Translations under genes and position numbers: made by a program
The notes under the pieces: generated by a model
Seen by the model: only the letters and a program-made list of their open reading frames with translations
The model's database searches: none
Told to the model about the DNA's origin: nothing
NCBI GenBank assembly: GCA_024400755.1
Contig: JAKSMG010000013.1
Span: 1-60,001 of the forward strand
DNA: 60,001 nt
Direction of reading: 5' to 3'
DNA from: Bacteroidales bacterium
GTDB taxonomy: Bacteria; Bacteroidota; Bacteroidia; Bacteroidales; WCHB1-69
Shown here: positions 1 through 9,050 of the stretch, piece by piece
How the letters are laid out: every line of letters begins with the position of its first letter
Position numbering within the stretch: the first letter of the stretch is position 1

Positions 1-68
1 CGTTGGGATTCAAACCCAAGACCTTCAGAACCGGAATCTGACGCTCTATTCAGCTGAGCTACGGAGCC
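1..68 (-). tRNA. tRNA-Arg (anticodon CCG), 3' end cut by the window edge
   Basis: Read on the minus strand, a 7-nt acceptor arm (GGCTCCG, 68-62) is followed by a D arm, an anticodon stem TCAGA/TCTGA with loop TTCCGGT (anticodon CCG, reading CGG Arg codons), and a T arm TTGGG/CCCAA with loop TTTGAAT. The last five acceptor bases and the discriminator lie outside the window. Confidence 0.93.
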
Positions 69-251
69 TCTTTCAAACTGCAAAATTACGGAATTTTTCC
101 GATTTTGGAATGATAAAATTTTATGTTTATCATTTTTTTCTTCCAAAAAATAATGATTCTTTGTGAAAAATTTTTTTCATAATATTGTATAGTATTGATT
201 ATCAACAAAATAAAAATTTTGATATTCTGAGTATCGAATCAAAACTTGTTA

Positions 252-259
252 TACTTTTG
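252..259 (+). promoter_or_regulatory. Bacteroidota -7 promoter element (TACTTTTG)
   Basis: TACTTTTG matches the TAnnTTTG -7 box of the phylum. It lies about 100 nt upstream of the first permease in an AT-rich stretch (70-358) that holds no other gene. It probably drives the ABC cassette. No convincing -33 box was seen. Confidence 0.5.
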
Positions 260-328
260 CAGTGTACTATTTCACTAATACACTAACACAATAGATTTCT
301 AAAGATTCTGCTCATCATTCAATAAATA

Positions 329-358
329 AACAAATGAATTATTTATCCGTAAATTATA
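329..358 (+). pseudogene. Relic of the 3' end of an ABC ATPase gene
   Basis: This stretch can be read as NELFIRKL followed by a stop and closely matches the last codons of the ATPase gene ending at 2003 (NELFNRKF-stop). It also keeps the same TAATG junction with the next permease start. It is interpreted as the left scar of a tandem duplication whose ATPase copy was lost. Confidence 0.65.
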
Positions 359-1063
359 ATGGTTATGAAAATGTCAAATGTTCTCTATTTATTAAAAAGG
401 CACTTTATTGAAAAAGGGAAGTTTAATTTAACGGGGTCCATTGCCCTTTTGCTTTCGATGGCGCTTCTTACTTTCATTCAATGGTCTAATTTGTTCATCA
501 TTATGACGTTTTCTGTGGGTAGCGTAACGGCACTCCTCACATATTCTATGCTATGTTCTGAAAATATTGCGATGGATTACCTAATGATTCCGGCTTCTAC
601 CACAGAAAAATATGTAGTGAATGGCATTTTGGTTTATGTGTATTATAATGTATTGTTTTTTGTTACACTTACATTGGGAGAACTATTGGGCTCTTGGATA
701 CATGAACTGGTATATGGATCTTGCAACGTGTATGTTACCTCAAGTTTTACTCTGGAAGGTTTTATCTTTTTACTTATGTGGGAATCCATTATGATGTTTG
801 GTTCAGTTTATTATAGAAAAACGAATGCGGGAGCAAAAACATTGATTGCAATATTAATTATTTTTATGGCGTTTGTTATTTTTGATGCTCTTTTCATTTC
901 TCTTGTTTATCCAGTGGATTTTATTGAATCTATTATGAATGTTCAATTTGCTAAAGAAATAATAGCTTCCATCCCTGATTGGTTTGGAGTTGTGATAATC
1001 ACTGCTACTTTCGTATTTTTCAACTTTATGACGTGGTTGCGTTTAAAGGAAACGGAGGCGTAA
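359..1063 (+). CDS. ABC exporter membrane subunit (permease), copy 1
   Basis: Integral membrane protein of 234 aa with about six hydrophobic segments and no signal peptide, the usual size of a stand-alone permease of a GntR-linked ABC exporter. It is clearly related to the permease at 2003-2725: both begin with a short stretch containing LLKRH and an acidic residue, share VYYN/IYYN and VMMFxSxYxRK motifs, and end almost identically (SIPDW then FFNFMTWLRL.ETEA). It presumably pairs with the ATPase encoded just downstream. The substrate is unknown; such cassettes often export peptides or lipids or sense envelope stress. Start at 359 was chosen because the TAATG junction matches copy 2; 365 and 371 are alternatives. 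Confidence 0.75.
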   Translation: MVMKMSNVLYLLKRHFIEKGKFNLTGSIALLLSMALLTFIQWSNLFIIMTFSVGSVTALLTYSMLCSENIAMDYLMIPASTTEKYVVNGILVYVYYNVLFFVTLTLGELLGSWIHELVYGSCNVYVTSSFTLEGFIFLLMWESIMMFGSVYYRKTNAGAKTLIAILIIFMAFVIFDALFISLVYPVDFIESIMNVQFAKEIIASIPDWFGVVIITATFVFFNFMTWLRLKETEA

Positions 1064-1064
1064 T

Positions 1065-1094
1065 ATGAATTTACGGAAAATAAAACTATCAGGA
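1065..1094 (+). pseudogene. Relic of the 5' end of the GntR regulator gene
   Basis: Directly after permease copy 1, the sequence from ATG at 1065 repeats the first ~30 bases of the GntR gene at 2727 with a one-base deletion and a few substitutions, then diverges. It is the right-hand scar of the duplication that produced the two permeases. Confidence 0.7.
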
Positions 1095-1157
1095 AATAAA
1101 TAAGCTACTCAAACGCTTACATATTAACATTTAAAAAACAAACTAATACATTATATT

Positions 1158-2003
1158 ATGATTCAATTACAAGACATTCATTTTGCTTATCGAAAAGATC
1201 GAGTTATATTTAACGAACTCAACCTTTCGCTGACGAATGGCCACATTTACGGACTATTCGGAAAAAACGGTGCCGGCAAAACCACACTGCTAAAGATTAT
1301 GGCCGGCCTGCGCTTTGCCCAAGAAGGAACTGTAACAACTTTGGGTGAAAACGCCGCATTACGCAAGACATCTATGCTGAAAGACATTTACTTTTTGTCG
1401 GAAGAGATGTATGCCCCCGCACTGACTATCAAGAAATACGTGCAGTGTTATGCGCCATTCTATGAAAATTTTAATCACGACCAATTTGACGAATACCTGC
1501 ATTTATTCGAGATTACCGACCAAAGTCAGAAATTGACCGCTCTTTCTTTGGGACAGAAAAAAAAGGTCTTGATTAGTTTTGCCCTGGCCACCAACACCAA
1601 AATCCTGCTGATGGATGAACCCACCAATGGTTTGGACATTCCATCCAAGACTTCTTTCCGAAAAATCATGTCGATGGCCGCATCGGACGACAGATTGATT
1701 TTCATCTCCACGCACCAGGTACGCGATCTGCACAGCTTAATTGACGCAGTCGTGATTTTGGATAACGGCTCCATCTTGTTGAATGCCACTACGGATGAGA
1801 TTGTGGAAAAGTTGTGTTTCAAGGTGACCGATGCGAACGGCACTGACGAACCCATTTTGTATTGTGAAGACAATCTTCAAGGAAGTACCGTCGTAACGGA
1901 AAATGTGCATCATATTGAGACCAAACTCGACATTGAACTGCTCTTCAATGCGGTGATGATGAATAAACAAAGAATCAATGAATTGTTTAATCGTAAATTT
2001 TAA
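1158..2003 (+). CDS. ABC transporter ATP-binding protein
   Basis: A 281-aa nucleotide-binding subunit that would power export through the flanking permeases. Visible motifs are Walker A (GKNGAGKTT, residues about 36-44), signature LSLGQKKK (about 129-136), Walker B with DEPTNGLD (about 152-159) and the switch His in ISTHQ (about 184-188). A C-terminal extension of roughly 80 aa beyond the ATPase core may be regulatory. Its stop overlaps the start of permease copy 2 (TAATG), indicating translational coupling. The GntR regulator two genes on makes a YtrA-like arrangement; the direction of transport is inferred from that context. Confidence 0.9.
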   Translation: MIQLQDIHFAYRKDRVIFNELNLSLTNGHIYGLFGKNGAGKTTLLKIMAGLRFAQEGTVTTLGENAALRKTSMLKDIYFLSEEMYAPALTIKKYVQCYAPFYENFNHDQFDEYLHLFEITDQSQKLTALSLGQKKKVLISFALATNTKILLMDEPTNGLDIPSKTSFRKIMSMAASDDRLIFISTHQVRDLHSLIDAVVILDNGSILLNATTDEIVEKLCFKVTDANGTDEPILYCEDNLQGSTVVTENVHHIETKLDIELLFNAVMMNKQRINELFNRKF

Positions 2004-2725
2004 TGGCTATGAATGCGGAAAATATTATCAATTTATTGAAAAGACATATTATAGAAGTAGGAAGAAAAGACATACTTAGATTTGTTACGTTTATTTTCGT
2101 GTTTGCCTTGTGTACAATGGCATTTTTGCCAATAGAAATCCCAATGCAAACAGCACCACTTTCGATAATTGTATTGGTGCTTATGTACCAGATAACCGCA
2201 GCAGCAATATATGCTACGTATCCGACCAATCGAGGAATGCATTATCTGATGATTCCTGTTTCTGCAACTGAAAAATTTATTAGTAATAGTATTTTGATTT
2301 ACATTTATTACAATGCTTTATATTTAGGTGCTCTTTTCATAGGTCAAATATTGGGCATTGGAATATTTAATTTGATATCCAACTACCAGTGTGTTTACAC
2401 GTTGCCAAACATTGTGCCGGGAATGATTATCATCATATTAGTTCAAGAAGCTGTTATGATGTTTAGTTCTATTTATTTCAGAAAAAATGCGTTTATAAAA
2501 ACCATACTTGCGACGTTTATACTTTGTATAGCCATTATGATTTTTAACACGATTTTTATTTCTGTTTTTCATCAAATGAATTTTCTGGAAGCTGCATCTT
2601 GCGTTAATATTTCTAACGTAACCATAGATTCCATTCCTGATTGGCTTGGATTTTTGATAATTACTATTATTTTCATATTTTTCAACTTTATGACGTGGTT
2701 GCGTTTAAGAGAAACGGAGGCATAA
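2003..2725 (+). CDS. ABC exporter membrane subunit (permease), copy 2
   Basis: A 240-aa membrane protein with about six hydrophobic segments, paralogous to the protein at 359-1063. The two genes have diverged through most of their length but are nearly identical over the last ~50 bases. It starts one base inside the ATPase stop codon and ends one base before the GntR ATG, so ATPase, permease and regulator form one unit. Two permeases could form a heterodimer with the ATPase or serve alternative complexes; the sequence does not decide this. Confidence 0.8.
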   Translation: MAMNAENIINLLKRHIIEVGRKDILRFVTFIFVFALCTMAFLPIEIPMQTAPLSIIVLVLMYQITAAAIYATYPTNRGMHYLMIPVSATEKFISNSILIYIYYNALYLGALFIGQILGIGIFNLISNYQCVYTLPNIVPGMIIIILVQEAVMMFSSIYFRKNAFIKTILATFILCIAIMIFNTIFISVFHQMNFLEAASCVNISNVTIDSIPDWLGFLIITIIFIFFNFMTWLRLRETEA

Positions 2726-2726
2726 T

Positions 2727-3092
2727 ATGAATTTTACAGAAAATAAAGCTATATATTTACAGATTGCCGAATGGGTATTCGAGCAAATCTTGAAATCGAA
2801 GTGGAACGAGGGTGACCGCATCTATTCCGTCAGGGAACTGGGAATGCAATTGGAAGTGAATCCCAATACGGTGCTACGTTCGTACGACTTTCTGCAAAAT
2901 CTGGAAGTGATTGTCAATAAGCGGGGTGTGGGCTTTTTCGTTGCCGATGACGCAAAAGACAAAATTATCAGCTACAAGAAAAAGCAGTTTGTGGAAGAAG
3001 AACTGCCCTCCATTTTCAAGACCTTGACTTTGCTGAAAATCAACTGGTCGGATGTTGAAAAAATGTATCAGGAATATGCCAATAACCAATAA
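2727..3092 (+). CDS. GntR-family (YtrA-like) transcriptional regulator
   Basis: A short 121-aa DNA-binding protein. Residues about 8-75 form a GntR winged helix-turn-helix (IYLQIAEWVFEQI, then SVRELGMQLEVNPNTVLRSY and a GVGFFV wing). Only a short helical tail follows and no large effector domain, as in the YtrA subfamily, which typically controls ABC exporters in the same operon. It lies one base after permease copy 2. Autoregulation of the cassette is the likely role; an operator was not identified. Confidence 0.88.
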   Translation: MNFTENKAIYLQIAEWVFEQILKSKWNEGDRIYSVRELGMQLEVNPNTVLRSYDFLQNLEVIVNKRGVGFFVADDAKDKIISYKKKQFVEEELPSIFKTLTLLKINWSDVEKMYQEYANNQ

Positions 3093-3099
3093 AGATTTG

Positions 3100-3107
3100 T
3101 ATCTTTG
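3100..3107 (+). promoter_or_regulatory. -7 promoter element (TATCTTTG)
   Basis: TATCTTTG fits TAnnTTTG and stands 70 nt before the small membrane protein at 3178, right after the GntR stop codon. Confidence 0.5.
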
Positions 3108-3177
3108 CAAGTTAAATTTTTTGGCGACATCAATACCCATTAATCATTAATAATGTCAACAATTTAATTTAATCAAA

Positions 3178-3375
3178 ATGAAAAAGTACACCAATAGAAT
3201 ATTAATCATTGCAGGAATTATCGTATTAATCGGCAGTTTTATCCTTATTTCCGTCACTTTGAAAAAAGTGCCCAAAGACAGTTGCGTCGATTACACAATT
3301 TCCTACAGCACGGATGACAAAGAATCTACCTATACAGATGAGTTCGCCACGACGATGGATGAAGAAAACAACTAA
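3178..3375 (+). CDS. Small single-pass membrane protein, unknown function
   Basis: A 65-aa protein with a basic N-terminus (MKKYTNR), one hydrophobic segment (about residues 8-27) and an acidic Ser/Thr-rich outside or cytoplasmic tail (ending TTMDEENN). It has its own upstream -7 promoter box and lies between the ABC cassette and the M16 peptidase gene. I do not recognise the family. Size, start and a plausible promoter support it as a real gene, but only moderately. Confidence 0.55.
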   Translation: MKKYTNRILIIAGIIVLIGSFILISVTLKKVPKDSCVDYTISYSTDDKESTYTDEFATTMDEENN

Positions 3376-3438
3376 ATAGCTATCAAGAATTTCGTCCCGT
3401 TTCCAAATGAATCAAATTAGACAATAAAACAAAAAAAT

Positions 3439-6438
3439 ATGAATATGAAAAAAGTTCTCGTTTTTATCTCACTGATTTTCTGCTTCATCATAGCTTACCC
3501 ACAAAACGGAAAATTAGAAGTTAAAACCACTCGTTTGGACAACGGGATGAAAGTCTTGCTATGCGAAGACCATTCCACTTCGGAAATATATGGCGGCGTA
3601 TGCATTCACGCCGGAAGCAAAAACGATCCCGCAGAAGCCACAGGTATGGCTCATTACCTGGAACACATGATGTTCAAGGGAACCGACCAAATCGGGACGT
3701 TAGATTGGGAAGCAGAAAAGCCGTTGATTGACAGCATTGCCAAACTTTACGACCAACTAAGTGCTGCCAAAGATAAGGATAAAAAAAATATCTTGAAGAA
3801 AATCAATAAGTTAAGTGCTGAAGCGGCCAAATATGCCATTCCTAATGAAGTAGATGCCATCTTGGCACAAATCGGCGGCAGCAATGTCAATGCCTTTACC
3901 AGCAACGACATTACCGTTTACCATAACGTTTTCCCCGCCGGAGAATTGGAAAAATGGTCCGTTATCTATGCCGAACGCTTTAGAAAACCCGTTTTCCGCC
4001 TCTTTCAATCTGAATTGGAAGCCGTTTACGAAGAATATAATATGTATTCCGATGATCCGTTTTCCGTTTTTGCCGAGGACGTTGAAAAAGCGGTGTTTGG
4101 CGAACATCCTTACGGTCGTCCTATCATCGGGCTTCCCGAACATATTAAAAATCCAAGTATGTCAAAGATGTACGCGTTTTTTAATACTTTTTACGTTCCC
4201 CAGAATATGACGCTGATTTTGGTAGGCGACTTCAACACCGCAGAAGCCATCAAAATCTTAAATGAAACCTGGTGTCCCAACAACAATAAAAAATCTGTTG
4301 CTTTCGATGAAGGAAAACGGTTCCGCGAGAAAAAGCCTGCTAAAAAGCAACAGGACATCAAATCTGAATCCATCGCAAAAACGATGCCCGCCATTCAAAA
4401 ATTTGACGGCAAACGCATTATCAATACCTTACAAACACCCATCAAAGTTGGAACTATTTGTTATCAAACCGAGCCGTCAGCTCATTCAAACAGCATCGTA
4501 TTAGACCTCTGTGCCGAAATATTAAGTAATAACTCCTCCACGGGATTAGTTGATAAACTATTGAACAACAATGAATTATACTCATTTAGTTGCGGAAACA
4601 ATTCTCTTTCCGAAGCAGGGGTATTTGAAATGACCTATATTCCTAAAACAGAAGGCCAAACTCACGAACAAGCAGAAGAACTGATCAATCAATGTATCAA
4701 TAAATTAAAGTCTGGCGATTTTAGCGACCAACTTTTTGAAGCCGTTAAAATGAATTATCTTAAAAGTGAGAAAACAAAATTAGAAAACATTTATTCCAAA
4801 TTCTATACCCTTCTCTACTTAGACATAGATAAAAAAACAGTCAACGATTACGAAAAGCAACTTGACAAAATTGCCCAATTGAGCAAACAGGACTTGGTTG
4901 CCATTGCTAATCAATACTTTAATGACAATGTGCTGATTTATCGTTCCGACATCGGCAGCAAGAAGACCAACACCATAGAGAAACCCAACTGGAAACCTAT
5001 TTCTTCTCAAAATGCCGACAAACACTCTGAATTTGCTCAAAATCTTGAACAATACAATTCTCTTCCTTCACAAATTCAAAAAATCAATTTTGACAAAGAT
5101 GTGTCTATTACACATATCAATAATGTTTTTGATTTATACGCCACAAAAAATCCATATAACGATATCTTTTCATTGAAAATCGTTTACGATTATGGTACTA
5201 TTCATCATCAGGATTTAGAAAATGCCATTGACTATTTCAATTTACAGGGAACCTCATCTAAATCTTTGGAAGAATTTAATTTGGCTTTGCAAACAATGGG
5301 GGCTGATATATCACTTTCCACATCTGACAATAAAACTACTATCAATATTAGTGGATTTGAAAAAGATTTTGAGAAAATCATTGCTTTATGTCAAGAAAAA
5401 CTGCAAAACCCTGGAAATAATGAGAAAAAAATCGACTTATTGGTTGAAGAACGCATTAATTCATTAAAAATGATGAAAGAAGACGGTGCGACAATGGGTT
5501 ATATACTTTATAATTACGCATTATATGGCAAACACTCACCATATTTAACCTCTCCTTCCACCAATCAAATCAAAAAATATAAAGGCGAAGACTTGATTAA
5601 CATCGTCAGAGACGCACTCAAAAACACCGGACACCTTGTTTTTGTAGGAAATATTGAACCGTCCATCGTTTCAAAAATCGTGAAACAACATTTTCAATTC
5701 TATGATGTCAACTCAAAAAAAGGCACCGAAAAACAAACTCTCTCAAGTTTTCAAGATGAAAAATCAAGCAGAAAACTCCAAATTAGACCGGTCCAGAATT
5801 ATTCAGAACCAGAAATATTTGTCTTAAATAGCAGCAAATTTATTCAAAGCAATATTTACTTTTACATTCCCAGCAAAACAGTCAACGAGGAAAACAAAGC
5901 CAAGTCCATCTTGTTTAATGAATATTATGATGGTGGAATGAACAGCGTTATCTTCCAAAACATCAGAGAATTACGTTCTTTAGGATATTCTGCGTACGCC
6001 TATTTTTCATTCGACAAACTCAATAGAAGGAACGGATTTGCCACAGGATTCTTGGGAACACAAGCCGACAAAACCATTGACGGCGTCAAGGCAATGACTG
6101 ATCTATTAAAATCTTTTATGTTGCAGAACGATAAATTTTCGCTTGCCAAAGAATCTTTAATTAAACAGCAAGAAGCTTCTTTTATTAATTTCAGAAATAT
6201 TCCAGAACAAGTTTATCAATGGAAATTGGAAGGTTATGAAAATGACCCGCATTCTGCACAAACCAGTATGATTATTAATTTCAAAGCCAACGATATTGCC
6301 AAATTCTTCGATAGCTATATTGGTCAAAAACCCATCATTATCACGATTTGCGGCAATATGAACCGCATTAATAAAAAGCAGTTGGCAAAATTTGGGAAAA
6401 TCACTTTCTTGAATTTCAGTGATATTTCTAACAACTAA
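3439..6438 (+). CDS. Exported M16-family zinc metallopeptidase, double-length
   Basis: A 999-aa protein starting with a signal peptide (cleavage probably after residue ~21, IAYPQN). The inverted zinc motif HYLEH (His72, Glu75, His76) followed by MMFKG is diagnostic of M16 (insulinase/pitrilysin) peptidases, and the distal Glu lies in ELEAVYEEYN near residue 200. The length fits two M16 repeat pairs, as in Bacteroidota enzymes of about 940-1000 aa; the second half lacks an HxxEH and is probably structural. It likely degrades peptides in the periplasm or at the outer membrane. A second Met at 3445 is an alternative start. Confidence 0.9.
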   Translation: MNMKKVLVFISLIFCFIIAYPQNGKLEVKTTRLDNGMKVLLCEDHSTSEIYGGVCIHAGSKNDPAEATGMAHYLEHMMFKGTDQIGTLDWEAEKPLIDSIAKLYDQLSAAKDKDKKNILKKINKLSAEAAKYAIPNEVDAILAQIGGSNVNAFTSNDITVYHNVFPAGELEKWSVIYAERFRKPVFRLFQSELEAVYEEYNMYSDDPFSVFAEDVEKAVFGEHPYGRPIIGLPEHIKNPSMSKMYAFFNTFYVPQNMTLILVGDFNTAEAIKILNETWCPNNNKKSVAFDEGKRFREKKPAKKQQDIKSESIAKTMPAIQKFDGKRIINTLQTPIKVGTICYQTEPSAHSNSIVLDLCAEILSNNSSTGLVDKLLNNNELYSFSCGNNSLSEAGVFEMTYIPKTEGQTHEQAEELINQCINKLKSGDFSDQLFEAVKMNYLKSEKTKLENIYSKFYTLLYLDIDKKTVNDYEKQLDKIAQLSKQDLVAIANQYFNDNVLIYRSDIGSKKTNTIEKPNWKPISSQNADKHSEFAQNLEQYNSLPSQIQKINFDKDVSITHINNVFDLYATKNPYNDIFSLKIVYDYGTIHHQDLENAIDYFNLQGTSSKSLEEFNLALQTMGADISLSTSDNKTTINISGFEKDFEKIIALCQEKLQNPGNNEKKIDLLVEERINSLKMMKEDGATMGYILYNYALYGKHSPYLTSPSTNQIKKYKGEDLINIVRDALKNTGHLVFVGNIEPSIVSKIVKQHFQFYDVNSKKGTEKQTLSSFQDEKSSRKLQIRPVQNYSEPEIFVLNSSKFIQSNIYFYIPSKTVNEENKAKSILFNEYYDGGMNSVIFQNIRELRSLGYSAYAYFSFDKLNRRNGFATGFLGTQADKTIDGVKAMTDLLKSFMLQNDKFSLAKESLIKQQEASFINFRNIPEQVYQWKLEGYENDPHSAQTSMIINFKANDIAKFFDSYIGQKPIIITICGNMNRINKKQLAKFGKITFLNFSDISNN

Positions 6439-6455
6439 GTTTGACTTCATTAAGT

Positions 6456-7532
6456 ATGGCTCGCTATATTCTCAAAAAATTTCTCTACGGGCTCCTTCTT
6501 TTAGTCGGAGTGATTACCTTGGTATTCTTTTTATTTACCGTACTTCCTTCCGACCCGGCACGAATGATGATGGGACAACGTAGCGACATCGACACGGAAG
6601 AAGCCATACGCAAGGAAATGGGTTTGGACTTGCCCGTCGGCATACAATATTTGGCCTACCTCAACGATTTGTCGCCCATTTCATGGCACAGCAACGACAA
6701 AGACAATTTCTTTTACCTCGATGACGCAGATTATAGTTATGTCAAACTATTCTCATTCAACGCTTCCACGATTGTATTAAAGAAACCTTTCCTCCGCAGA
6801 TCTTACCAAAGTAAACGGTTGGTGTCTGAAATTCTCACCGAAGCCTTTCCCAAAACCGCTTTGCTGGCCTTGGTTTCCATTTTCTTCGCAATGATTGTAG
6901 GAATCATCATCGGCATTTTATGCGCGGTTTTCAATGGCTCCTGGTTTGACAAAATCAGCTTTTTCTTTTCTGTTTTAGGTATGTCACTGCCGTCTTTCTT
7001 TGCCGCCATATTATTTGCCTGGGTATTTGCCTTTCTTTTATCTGATTGGACAGGATTGAGTATGTTCGGCAGTCTATATACCGTTGATGATTATGGAACA
7101 GGATTATTCATTGATTGGAAAAATCTTATTTTACCTGCTATAACATTGGGAATCAGGCCTTTGGCATTAGTAGTAGAATTAACGAAAAACTCTATTTTAG
7201 ACGTTTTATCTCAAGATTATATCCGCACTGCCAAAGCCAAAGGACTTTCTTACCATAAAATTTTAATTCACCACTCATTAAAAAATGCCCTTAATCCTGT
7301 CATTACGGCTATTTCCGGATGGTTAGCCGGACTTTTGGCCGGGGCGGTATTCGTAGAATATATTTTCGACTGGAAAGGCATGGGGGTGGTCATTGTCAAT
7401 GCCTTGGACAAATATGATTTCCCCGTCGTGATGGGTTCGCTGCTGTATGTATCTGTTATCTTGGTAATTATCAACGTACTCTGTGATATTATTTACGGTT
7501 GGTTAGACCCACGAGTTTCCTTAACCGCATAG
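6456..7532 (+). CDS. ABC transporter permease of the OppB/DppB type
   Basis: A 358-aa inner-membrane protein with a first TM segment (LLLVGVITLVFFLF) and the classic DppB-type FxxxxPSDPAR motif, then the binding-protein-dependent permease domain. The EAA-like loop is visible near the end (DYIRTAKAKGLSYHKILIHHSLKNAL, here split as DYIRTAKAKGLS and KILIHHSLKNAL). Peptide or nickel transport systems normally have OppC, ATPases and a binding protein; none is adjacent, so partners must be elsewhere or the gene is an orphan. The ATG at 6456 was preferred to an upstream TTG at 6441 that lies against the previous stop codon. Confidence 0.87.
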   Translation: MARYILKKFLYGLLLLVGVITLVFFLFTVLPSDPARMMMGQRSDIDTEEAIRKEMGLDLPVGIQYLAYLNDLSPISWHSNDKDNFFYLDDADYSYVKLFSFNASTIVLKKPFLRRSYQSKRLVSEILTEAFPKTALLALVSIFFAMIVGIIIGILCAVFNGSWFDKISFFFSVLGMSLPSFFAAILFAWVFAFLLSDWTGLSMFGSLYTVDDYGTGLFIDWKNLILPAITLGIRPLALVVELTKNSILDVLSQDYIRTAKAKGLSYHKILIHHSLKNALNPVITAISGWLAGLLAGAVFVEYIFDWKGMGVVIVNALDKYDFPVVMGSLLYVSVILVIINVLCDIIYGWLDPRVSLTA

Positions 7533-7544
7533 CAGAATTTTTTG

Positions 7545-7552
7545 TAATTTTG
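7545..7552 (+). promoter_or_regulatory. -7 promoter element (TAATTTTG)
   Basis: TAATTTTG followed by CACATTGC fits the phylum -7 box; it lies 45 nt upstream of the MATE pump start. Confidence 0.55.
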
Positions 7553-7597
7553 CACATTGCAAATTTTAGAATTTGCAATTCTTAATCATTACAAAAA

Positions 7598-9019
7598 ATG
7601 CAGGGACAGATAGACAATACCAAAGAATTTGAAACCAAGCCCATTCCGGCTCTTCTATGGCAATATGCCTTTCCTGCCGTGGTTACACAAATTATTGCTA
7701 CGGTTTACAACATTGTGGATCGCATTTTTTTGGGACAATGCGTAGGTGCACTCGCCATTGCAGGTTTGGCCATCACGATGCCGATTATGAACATTGTGCA
7801 CGCCTTTGGCTCGTTGGTGGGCGCTGGTGCATCCGCACGAATGAGCATTGTTTTGGGAAGACGGGACATCAAGTGGGCAGAAAATATTCTTGGTAATAGT
7901 ATGCTGCTTACCTTCTTTTTCGGCGCATTATTTGTTTCTACCTGGTATATCTTCGCTGACGAAATACTCGGACTTTTTGGTGCATCCGCCAATACCATTG
8001 CGTATGCAAGAACCTATATGAACATCGTCATTCCCGGAATGTTCCTCACCACTTTGTCCTTCAACCTTACCGGATTAATTCGTTCTTCGGGGTATGCCAA
8101 TAAGTCGATGTGGATTTTAGTGAGTGGAGCGCTATTGAATATCCTTCTTGACGCCGTTTTCATTTACAAATTAGACTGGGGCATCGCCGGAGCCGCTTGG
8201 GGAACCACTATCTCAATGGCATTTTCATCCATATTGGCTGTTACGCATTTCCTGCAACCAAAGTCCTTTATCCGTTTTAGAAGTCATTGTTGGAAACCAA
8301 GGTTCTATATCTTCCGCAATATTTTGGCCATTGGCATCAGTCCATTCTCGATGAATGTGGCTGCTTCTGCCGTGGTGGCCCTATTGAACAACCAACTTCT
8401 GAAATACGGTGGAGACAATGCCGTAGCTGCCAACGGGGTGGTAAACTCGTTCGCCCCACTGGTGGTTATGCTGGTTCTGGGCATCTGTCAAGGTATGCAA
8501 CCTATTGCCGGCTACAATTATGGAGCAGGCAAAATGGATAGACTTAAATCCGTTTACAAACTGACCATGAAATGGGATGTGGCCATTGGATGCGTTGGCG
8601 CACTTCTTGTCCTTACCATTCCTCGCTATTTGGCTATGTGCTTTTCCAACGATGCCGATTTGATTGAATTATGCGTACCCGCTTTCCGCTTGATGCTGGT
8701 GATGTCGCCTTTAATTGGCTTTACCATCACCAACTCGCAATTCTTTCAATCTATCGATAAACCGTGGATTGCCATCGTTACCAGTTTGTCAAGACAGGTG
8801 TTGTTCCTCACCCCATTAATCTACATTGTGCCACCAATTTTTGAAAGTTTTGGAGGAAGCGGACTCATTGGCGTTTTCTTCAGCTGTACCATCAGCGATG
8901 TGATGGGAGCCGCCCTTTCCGCCTTGCTTTTACGAAGTCAAATTAAAATATTCAAACCGGGATATATTCCTGACGAAATAAAGAAATTCAAAAAGTTTAC
9001 CACTGAAAATATCAATTAA
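7598..9019 (+). CDS. MATE-family multidrug/Na+ antiporter
   Basis: A 473-aa protein with twelve predicted hydrophobic segments in two related halves. The N-terminus shows PIPALLWQYAFPAVVTQI and VDRIFLGQCVG, matching the conserved IPxxLxxxxxPxxxxxxxxxxYNxVDxxFxG start of MATE transporters, and GICQGMQPIAGYNYGA is the matching motif in the second half. It would expel cationic compounds in exchange for Na+ or H+. Its own promoter precedes it and tsaB follows 31 nt downstream. Confidence 0.92.
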   Translation: MQGQIDNTKEFETKPIPALLWQYAFPAVVTQIIATVYNIVDRIFLGQCVGALAIAGLAITMPIMNIVHAFGSLVGAGASARMSIVLGRRDIKWAENILGNSMLLTFFFGALFVSTWYIFADEILGLFGASANTIAYARTYMNIVIPGMFLTTLSFNLTGLIRSSGYANKSMWILVSGALLNILLDAVFIYKLDWGIAGAAWGTTISMAFSSILAVTHFLQPKSFIRFRSHCWKPRFYIFRNILAIGISPFSMNVAASAVVALLNNQLLKYGGDNAVAANGVVNSFAPLVVMLVLGICQGMQPIAGYNYGAGKMDRLKSVYKLTMKWDVAIGCVGALLVLTIPRYLAMCFSNDADLIELCVPAFRLMLVMSPLIGFTITNSQFFQSIDKPWIAIVTSLSRQVLFLTPLIYIVPPIFESFGGSGLIGVFFSCTISDVMGAALSALLLRSQIKIFKPGYIPDEIKKFKKFTTENIN

Positions 9020-9050
9020 GATAAGATATTGAAGATAAAAAAATTTCATA

